In this document: one piece after another, positions 13,312 to 17,887 of the stretch
Numbering within the stretch: position 1 is the stretch's first letter
Layout: every line of letters starts with the position of its first letter
Assembly (NCBI GenBank): GCA_023271515.1
Contig: JALPXQ010000019.1
Span: 1-17,887 of the forward strand
DNA length: 17,887 nt
Reading direction: 5' to 3'
Source of the DNA: Dehalococcoidia bacterium
Lineage (GTDB): Bacteria > Chloroflexota > Dehalococcoidia > SZUA-161 > SpSt-899
Position numbers and translations under genes: made by a program
Notes under the pieces: model-generated
Database searches by the model: none
What the model saw: only the letters and a program-made list of their open reading frames with translations
What the model was told of the DNA's origin: nothing

Positions 13312-14195
13312 CCCCCCTCGATTCCCCCCGCCCGATTGGTGGGGCGTCTGAGCCCTGGCTCAATCACGTCTTGAGCCTCCGAACCTCTCAGATCGGCGAG
13401 GGCGAATCCGGCTCCGATCTCGACTCCCTTCACCGCGTGTATGCTCATCATCGCCTGAGCGATCCGGCCATCGAGCCGGCGGTCCCACTGGATATGAGAA
13501 CCCAGGCCAATAGGCACACCGGTTGCTACTACCTCAAACACTCCCCCAACACTGTCACCGCCTTCTCTGGCTGCATCGATAGCGGCGATCATCTGCCTCT
13601 CGGCCACAGCGTCGGCGCAACGCACGGGAGAGGCTTCGACTTTCTCCCAATCGATTGAGTCGTAGTGCCTGGCCCGGCACCCGCCGATGGCGATAACATG
13701 ACTGTGAATCTCGATATCAAATCCCTGAAGAAACTTCCTCGCCACCGCCCCCACCGCGACCCTCCCAGCCGTCTCACGTGCGCTGGCTCGTTCGAGGATG
13801 GGGCGTATGTCATCGAGGTTGTATTTAGCAATTCCGGCGAGATCAGCGTGGCCAGGGCGGAGCCGTGTAACCGGATCAATCGTTCCTTCGACTCCGCTCA
13901 GGACAGGCTCTTCGACCGGGACGACACTCATGACCTCCTGCCAGTTCTGCCAGTCTCGATTCTGAATAAGCAGCGAAATGGGGCTGCCGATGGTCAGTCC
14001 ATGTCTGACTCCGGAGAGAATCTCCGCATGATCCCGCTCGATCTGCATCCGGGCGCCGCGCCCATAGCCTCCCTGACGCCTCTTCAGCTCAAACGCAATA
14101 TCAGCCTCACTCAGGGAAATTCCCGCCGGAAATCCCTCTACGACCACCACGAGTCCTTTTTCGTGGGATTCTCCAGCGGTCAAGAAACGAAACAT
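13308..14195 (-). CDS. aroC: Chorismate synthase, N-terminal part before a frameshift
   Basis: Chorismate synthase eliminates phosphate from EPSP to give chorismate, using reduced FMN, at the end of the shikimate pathway. This part has 295 residues. Motifs visible are TAGESHEKG (7-14), RRQGGYGRGARMQIERDHAEILSG (39-62), RPGHADLAGIAKY, RASARETAGRVAVGAVARKFL and the closing RPTNRAGGIEGG, after which it hits TGA. The usual GESHG reads GESHE. Residues 97-104 (PVLSGVEG) come from a 24-base dispersed-type repeat inserted in frame in the variable loop before the conserved RPGHADL. It starts 3 bases after the mscS stop. The other aromatic-pathway gene here, aroE, lies just beyond mscS in the same run. 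Confidence 0.9.
   Translation of the reverse strand: MFRFLTAGESHEKGLVVVVEGFPAGISLSEADIAFELKRRQGGYGRGARMQIERDHAEILSGVRHGLTIGSPISLLIQNRDWQNWQEVMSVVPVEEPVLSGVEGTIDPVTRLRPGHADLAGIAKYNLDDIRPILERASARETAGRVAVGAVARKFLQGFDIEIHSHVIAIGGCRARHYDSIDWEKVEASPVRCADAVAERQMIAAIDAAREGGDSVGGVFEVVATGVPIGLGSHIQWDRRLDGRIAQAMMSIHAVKGVEIGAGFALADLRGSEAQDVIEPGLRRPTNRAGGIEGG
13885..13908 (+). repeat. FDSAQDR/LSGVEG-type dispersed repeat inside aroC
   Basis: The 24-base sequence begins ccttcgactccgc and ends tcaggacaggc. On the plus strand it encodes the familiar FDSAQDR string, and on the minus strand, in the aroC frame, PVLSGVEG. I recall this sequence as a very abundant interspersed repeat in some Chloroflexota and other genomes, where it enters both intergenic and coding DNA. 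Here it adds about 8 residues to a loop where normal chorismate synthases have a shorter linker. Only one copy is seen in this window. Confidence 0.6.
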
Positions 14196-14198
14196 CTT

Positions 14199-15428
14199 TC
14201 AACCCCGGTTGGGGTTCGACCCCCCTGTTCTCTTTCTCTTTGACCCGGAGGATAGTTGAGCCTCCAGCTTGGAGAGCACATCAGTCGCCGGACTCTCCCC
14301 GAAATACAGCTTGATGTGCGGCCAGGGAATCTCGATTCCCTCCTCATCAAAGGTCTTCTTGATCCTCTTTCGCAGCTCCCCCATCACCTCCCACTGCCTC
14401 AATGCCCTGGTTTTGCCCAGTATCTTGATGTCGATCCCGGAATCTCCAAGATTGTCCACCCGGAGAACCTCGGGGGTTTCCATGATAAGCCCTTTCCAGT
14501 ACGTTTCCGCTGTCATCTCCCGGCTAACCCTGTTTATGACCTCGCTGACACGGTCCAGATCCTCACCGTAGCCTACTGAGATAATCATGTTCACCCGGGC
14601 CCAATCCTTGGTGAGGTTACTGGCGATCTTAACTTCACCGTTGGGGACGACGTGGGAGGTGCCGTCAAGATCCCTCAGCCTCGTTATTCTCAAACCCAGA
14701 TACTCTACCTCACCGACTATGCCGGCAATCTGTACCCAGTCTCCTTTGGAATATTGATCCTCAATGATGATGAAAAGGCCACTTAAGATGTCCCGGATCA
14801 GTCCCTGAGCGCCAAAGCCGATGGCGATACCAATGATGCCCGCGCCGGCAAGAAGCGGGCCAATCTGTATGCCAAATTCGGGCAGGATCATGAAGACCGT
14901 TACGGACCAGATGGCTACCACCGCCGCGCCCACCAGGAAATTGCTCAGTGTCTCTGCCCTTTGCTCTACCTCCTCGGCAAATCGCTCCTTCCCCTTTCTG
15001 AAGACGCTTCGATGGACGATCTTTGGGATCATCCCCCTCACAATCTGCTGAACGGCGAATGCCAACGCCAGGATAACTGCAACCCGAACCCCGTGGCCAC
15101 GCAACCAAAGTAAGACGGCAACGCCGGCATCCTTGAGAGCATCGGTGGCCCAGGCGATATCTACTCCAAGGCGCGGCAAGATCACCAGCACCATAGCGCC
15201 AACGATCACCACGGTCCCGGCCCACAGGACAACCTGGTTCAGGATGCGGGACGCCCTGCTCCAATTCTCTTCCGCCGGCGTGATCCTGGTGATCAGCGCG
15301 GTGATCCATCTCGGAGCCCATCGCCGCAATGCCCCGTAGACCAGGGCCGCTACGGCAATGGTTGCCACGATCCAGATGCCCTGTGCCAGAAACCAATCCC
15401 AGTCCAGATTCATGATTATCTCAGTCAT
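14199..15428 (-). CDS. MscS-type mechanosensitive ion channel
   Basis: The 409-residue inner-membrane protein is predicted to open under membrane tension and release solutes on osmotic downshift. Hydrophobic segments lie at about 14-34, 63-86, 114-132, 163-183 and 190-222. The last is the pore-lining helix with GAGIIGIAIGFGAQGLIRDILSGLF, the glycine/alanine pattern of the MscS TM3 helix. The beta domain follows: GDWVQIAGIVGEVEYLGLRITRLRDLDGTSHVVPNGEV, then a C-terminal alpha/beta domain with YWKGLIMETPEVLRVDNLGDSGIDIKILGKT. The tail is basic and serine-rich (SSGSKRKRTGG). Two starts are possible, ATG 15428 and ATG 15413 (MNLDWDW); I use the first. It stands 12 bases after the aroE stop and 3 bases before aroC. 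Confidence 0.92.
   Translation of the reverse strand: MTEIIMNLDWDWFLAQGIWIVATIAVAALVYGALRRWAPRWITALITRITPAEENWSRASRILNQVVLWAGTVVIVGAMVLVILPRLGVDIAWATDALKDAGVAVLLWLRGHGVRVAVILALAFAVQQIVRGMIPKIVHRSVFRKGKERFAEEVEQRAETLSNFLVGAAVVAIWSVTVFMILPEFGIQIGPLLAGAGIIGIAIGFGAQGLIRDILSGLFIIIEDQYSKGDWVQIAGIVGEVEYLGLRITRLRDLDGTSHVVPNGEVKIASNLTKDWARVNMIISVGYGEDLDRVSEVINRVSREMTAETYWKGLIMETPEVLRVDNLGDSGIDIKILGKTRALRQWEVMGELRKRIKKTFDEEGIEIPWPHIKLYFGESPATDVLSKLEAQLSSGSKRKRTGGSNPNRG
14201..14216 (-). promoter_or_regulatory. Hairpin over the aroC ribosome-binding region at the mscS stop
   Basis: In the minus-strand RNA aacccc (14216-14211) and ggggtt (14206-14201) form a perfect 6-bp stem with loop aacc. The 3' arm holds the only G-rich word before the aroC ATG (7 bases away) and runs into the mscS stop codon. 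A ribosome finishing mscS would melt it, so aroC translation may depend on mscS translation (inference). Confidence 0.35.
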
Positions 15429-15440
15429 GGAGAGGCATCT

Positions 15441-16292
15441 CTACAGGGCGCTCTTCGCCCGTTCTAGCATTACGTCGACCGGCGCCCTCCGGCCGGTCCA
15501 GAGCTCGAAAGCCGTCGCCCCCTGATAGACCAGCATCGAAAGCCCGCCAAGGGTACGCGCCCCCACCTCCTCCGCGATTTCAAGCAAAGGAGTCCTGATC
15601 GGATTATACACCACATCGTAGACCACAGACCTGGGCGATATAAGCTCTTTAGGCAGGGGCGATTGCCCTTCAGCAACGCTGTGCTTCATTCCTACAGGAG
15701 TGCAGTTCACGAGCAGATCGGCGGAGAAGACCGCCTCTTCGAAGTCGCCTTTATTGGAGCTTAGAACCGTGATATGGCTGACACAGAGGTCAGCCCCTAC
15801 AAGGTCTGTGGCTAGTCTCTCCGCTCGTCCGATGTCAATGTCAAAGAGAGTCAGTGATTCAACGCCGGATCTCACCAGAACAAAGCCAATTGCCCTTGCC
15901 ACACCACCGGCGCCGAGCATGGTCACCATCTTACCTCTGGGATCGAATCTGCCTTCCTCCTCCAGTGCTCTGAGGAAACCCCCGGCATCGGTATTATATC
16001 CTATCAGACCGGCATCTCGCCTGGCGATAGTGTTCACCGCTCCAATGTCTGAGGCAAGCCCATCGATCCCGTCCAGGAGCGACATTACTTGCTCCTTGTA
16101 GGGCACGGTGATGTTAGCGCCGAGCCTCTGGGGAGATCGGATATTCTGCACCACCTCGCCTAGATTATCAGGCTCAGTCTCCCAGAGCTCGTAGCGAATA
16201 TCGAGTCCCAGGTGATCGAAAGCCGCCTGTTGAAATGCCGGCGAGATCGAATGTCCCACAGGATAACCTATTAGCCCAACCGTCTGTTTCAT
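15441..16292 (-). CDS. aroE: Shikimate dehydrogenase (NADP-dependent)
   Basis: AroE reduces 3-dehydroshikimate to shikimate in the shikimate pathway. The 283-residue protein opens MKQTVGLIGYPVGHSISPAFQQAAF with the two shikimate-binding serines in HSISP. GANITVPYKE gives catalytic Lys66, and GAVNTIA (Asn87) and GYNTDAGGF give Asp102, the partner of Lys66. The Rossmann motif MLGAGGVARAI follows. The end has LLVNCTPVGM, VVYDVVYNPIRTPLL and LGGLSMLVYQGATAFELWTG. Length is normal. ggggagg lies 9 bases before the ATG. A 124-base gap with a palindromic repeat separates it from ruvX upstream. Confidence 0.95.
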   Translation of the reverse strand: MKQTVGLIGYPVGHSISPAFQQAAFDHLGLDIRYELWETEPDNLGEVVQNIRSPQRLGANITVPYKEQVMSLLDGIDGLASDIGAVNTIARRDAGLIGYNTDAGGFLRALEEEGRFDPRGKMVTMLGAGGVARAIGFVLVRSGVESLTLFDIDIGRAERLATDLVGADLCVSHITVLSSNKGDFEEAVFSADLLVNCTPVGMKHSVAEGQSPLPKELISPRSVVYDVVYNPIRTPLLEIAEEVGARTLGGLSMLVYQGATAFELWTGRRAPVDVMLERAKSAL

Positions 16293-16310
16293 AATGGGAA
16301 CCCTCCCCTT

Positions 16311-16360
16311 GTCATTCCCGCGAAGCTTGTCCTCGAGAAATCGGGGAACGGGAATCCACT
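16311..16360. repeat. attcccg...cgggaat intergenic palindromic repeat
   Basis: attcccg (16314-16320) and cgggaat (16349-16355) pair perfectly, flanked by gtc and ccact. This resembles the widespread gtcattcccgcgaa...cgggaatcca interspersed repeat of many metagenomic bacteria, here with an unusual 28-base centre (gcttgtcctcgagaaatcgg). It fills much of the gap between ruvX and aroE. No T-tract accompanies it. Confidence 0.5.
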
Positions 16361-16416
16361 CCTATCTTTCTAAACTCCTGCTTCTACAGAGTCTGACCAG
16401 TCAGTCGCCTGGGCAA

Positions 16417-16830
16417 TTAAGGTCTCGTGCTATCGAGATACCATTGCAATATGACGGCGGCGGCGGCGGCATCCCTTCTCTTTTTCATCTGGCGGCGATC
16501 TCTCCCGGCATCTTTTAGCAGTCTTTCAGCGATTACTGTGGAGAGTCTCTCATCCCACATCTTTATCGGTACATCAGTCAACTCAGAGAGTTCCTCCACG
16601 AAGGCGTTCGTCTTCGCTGCCTGTTTCCCTATGCTGCCGTCCATCGAGCGAGGCAGTCCCACGACAATGCAGCCCACCTCGTTCTCCTTTACCATATCGA
16701 GTATGGACTCAAGATCAGTGCCGTCGCCTTTTCTTTCGACAACCGTTAAGGCACTTGCCAGAATCTCCATCGGGTCGCTCATGGCCACGCCGATTCGCTT
16801 ATCACCCACATCAAGGCTAAGAATACGCAT
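16417..16830 (-). CDS. ruvX: RuvX/YqgF family RNase H-fold protein (putative pre-16S rRNA nuclease)
   Basis: This 137-residue protein has an RNase H-like fold. It is thought to finish 5' processing of 16S rRNA and was earlier proposed as a Holliday junction resolvase. Motifs are LSLDVGDKRIGVAMSDP with Asp7, IVVGLPRSMDGSIGKQAA, KMWDERLSTVIAERLL, and the end KKRRDAAAAAVILQWYLD, with conserved acidic residues in each. An aggtgagg stands just before the ATG. It is normally found directly after alaS; here the DUF433/DUF5615 pair lies between them. Confidence 0.95.
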   Translation of the reverse strand: MRILSLDVGDKRIGVAMSDPMEILASALTVVERKGDGTDLESILDMVKENEVGCIVVGLPRSMDGSIGKQAAKTNAFVEELSELTDVPIKMWDERLSTVIAERLLKDAGRDRRQMKKRRDAAAAAVILQWYLDSTRP

Positions 16831-16839
16831 GCCTCACCT

Positions 16840-17190
16840 TTAGCGAATCCTTATGCTATCTCTATAGAGAGTAACCAATTTCTGCTGGAATACCTCCAAA
16901 TCGTGGTCATGAAGGAAGTTTTCCACCATGGCGATTTCCTCTTCAGATTTCAGATTGCCATGGCGGATATAGATGATTCCCTTCGTTTTCTCCGCTGGGA
17001 AGCGAACGGGATTAGTGAAATGGTAATCTCTGGTGATAAGAACTGACTGCTCCCGCAATATGAAGGCATAAATATCCTCATCTAGCACTCCCCTATCGGG
17101 TAGTTCAGAGATGGAGATAACTTCATGCCCTTCTTTTCGCAATCTTTCCGCAAGCCCATAGCTGACATTCTCATCTACCACGATTTTCAT
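16840..17190 (-). CDS. DUF5615 PIN-like protein, putative toxin
   Basis: The 116-residue protein has a PIN/Mut7-C-like pattern of acidic residues: VVDENVS (Asp6, Glu7, Asn8), GVLDEDIY (Asp37, Asp39) and LITRDYHF (Asp55), matching the DUF5615 family. Members sit beside DUF433 genes and are assumed to be RNase toxins of VapC-like fold. Activity is inferred, not shown. It starts immediately after the DUF433 stop (no intervening base) and ends 9 bases before ruvX, so any transcript from alaS would cover it. The family name is from motif recall. Confidence 0.85.
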   Translation of the reverse strand: MKIVVDENVSYGLAERLRKEGHEVISISELPDRGVLDEDIYAFILREQSVLITRDYHFTNPVRFPAEKTKGIIYIRHGNLKSEEEIAMVENFLHDHDLEVFQQKLVTLYRDSIRIR

Positions 17191-17403
17191 TTACAAGGCT
17201 ACTTTCTCAGTAGATAGATACGCTGCATATTCGATACATGCCAAGATATCCTCATGCTCAAGTCGGGGGAAGTTCTTCAATACCGTGTCATAATCTTCGC
17301 CAGCCGCCAAGTGGCTGAGGATTACACGCACGGGGATACGGGTACCCTTGATGCATGGTTCCCCACCACAAACATTGGGATCTGAGGTAATCCTTAAATT
17401 CAT
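17191..17403 (-). CDS. DUF433 family protein, putative antitoxin
   Basis: The small protein (70 residues) matches DUF433 over its whole length: ITSDPNVCGGEPCIKGTRIPVRVILSHLAAGEDYDTVLKNFP and HEDILACIEYAAYL, a compact helix-turn-helix-like fold with the GG.P.I.GTRI signature. It is presumed to be the DNA-binding antitoxin partner of the DUF5615 protein encoded directly downstream. Its aaggggg ribosome-binding site is 7-8 bases before the ATG. It begins 45 bases after the alaS stop. Confidence 0.87.
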   Translation of the reverse strand: MNLRITSDPNVCGGEPCIKGTRIPVRVILSHLAAGEDYDTVLKNFPRLEHEDILACIEYAAYLSTEKVAL

Positions 17404-17448
17404 CGTATGCCCCCTTGGACTTCATTGACCGAGTAAATGCTTATTACA

Positions 17449-17887
17449 CTATCCCTTTCTCACCAACTCAGGAACCAATCGCAGAGCCTCATCTATCTTA
17501 CTCTTGTCCCTGCCGCCGGCCTGACCGATGTCAGCCTTGCCCCCACCGCCTCCCCCGGTCACCTGGGCCACTTGTTTCACGATATCTCCGGCATGGATTC
17601 CCCTGGCTACCAGGTCGGGGGTAACCATAGCTAAGAATCTGGGATTGCCGTCCTGAACAATCCCCAACACAATCACGGCGCTGCCGAGCTTATCCTTGAA
17701 CCAATCCCCCATCTGGCGCAGTAGCTCCATGCTTGAGGCGGAGACCCTGGCTGCCAGAACGTTGACGTCGTCTATCTGCTTCACCTCATGAAGAAGGGAT
17801 TCGGCCGTCTCACGCAGAAGACGGCTCTCCAACCCTCTGGCTCGCTTGCGCTCGGCGTTGAACTCGGCAATAAGCGCTGCCAGCCTC
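17449..17887 (-). CDS. alaS: Alanyl-tRNA synthetase, C-terminal part (5' end cut by window edge)
   Basis: AlaRS charges tRNA-Ala. Only the last 145 residues or so are inside the window: the coiled-coil linker (RLAALIAEFNAERKRARGLESRLLRETAESLL), then the DHHA1-type C-terminal domain with SAVIVLGIVQDGNPRFLAMVTPDLVARGIHAGDIVKQVA and the hallmark GGGGGGKADIGQAGG near the end. The frame is open to the right edge, and no start is in view; a TTG at 17832 is not the start. The gene heads the minus-strand run alaS-DUF433-DUF5615-ruvX-aroE-mscS-aroC. Confidence 0.94.
   Translation of the reverse strand, partial: RLAALIAEFNAERKRARGLESRLLRETAESLLHEVKQIDDVNVLAARVSASSMELLRQMGDWFKDKLGSAVIVLGIVQDGNPRFLAMVTPDLVARGIHAGDIVKQVAQVTGGGGGGKADIGQAGGRDKSKIDEALRLVPELVRKG

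Noticed and set aside
13665..14243. 192-residue plus-strand open frame opposite aroC
   Set aside because: aroC motifs on the minus strand explain this DNA; the frame includes the FDSAQDR repeat only as a by-product.

Overview
The window is a gene-dense bacterial chromosome segment (window edges cut leuB at the left and alaS at the right) carrying mostly housekeeping and amino-acid metabolism genes. GC content is moderately high over most of it. Intergenic spaces hold degenerate palindromic words (gttcaaggttc-type, attcccg...cgggaat) and one coding repeat of the FDSAQDR/LSGVEG type. That repeat style, the ThiD2-ThiE fusion and the alaS-ruvX-aroE order remind me of Chloroflexota, probably class Dehalococcoidia, in a metagenome-derived assembly. 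This taxonomic guess comes from gene content and recall, not from a search.

Left part (1-2585): the 3' part of leuB, then 611 bases without an intact gene that hold two palindromic repeat zones flanking a decayed BrnT-type toxin fragment, then an acyl-CoA dehydrogenase. At 2634-2905 lies a large (Bacillus-type, Alu-domain containing) signal recognition particle RNA gene. It is followed at once by a strikingly AT-rich radical SAM/SPASM-like gene that looks foreign and sits directly against leuA.

Middle part (4086-9809): leuA and leuC (leuC broken by one missing base), rnhB and yraN form one tightly spaced plus-strand run. After a short gap come two tandem FmdB-type zinc-ribbon genes and a fused thiD2-thiE. 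No leuD is present, so leucine synthesis is completed by genes elsewhere, probably next to leuB beyond the left edge.

From 9853 to 13018: a DUF1847 cysteine-rich protein whose reading frame ends only inside an antisense tRNA-Arg gene; tRNA-Arg(UCG) and tRNA-His(GUG) on the minus strand; a divergent promoter pair; and a two-gene threonine-to-glycine catabolic operon (SDR-type threonine dehydrogenase plus glycine C-acetyltransferase). The promoter of this operon places the transcript start almost at the start codon.

Right part (13030-17887), all minus strand and convergent with the threonine operon: alaS (partial), a DUF433/DUF5615 toxin-antitoxin-like pair, ruvX, aroE, an MscS-type channel and aroC. 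aroC is also broken by one missing base, in a run of G, and carries an in-frame copy of a 24-base dispersed repeat. Both frameshifts are single missing bases at homopolymers in otherwise intact genes, so assembly or sequencing error is as likely as mutation. I did not find a clearly new multi-gene system. The items most worth a second look are the foreign radical SAM gene beside the SRP RNA, the coding repeat in aroC, the protein/tRNA antisense overlap, and the toxin-like cassette set into the alaS-ruvX run.
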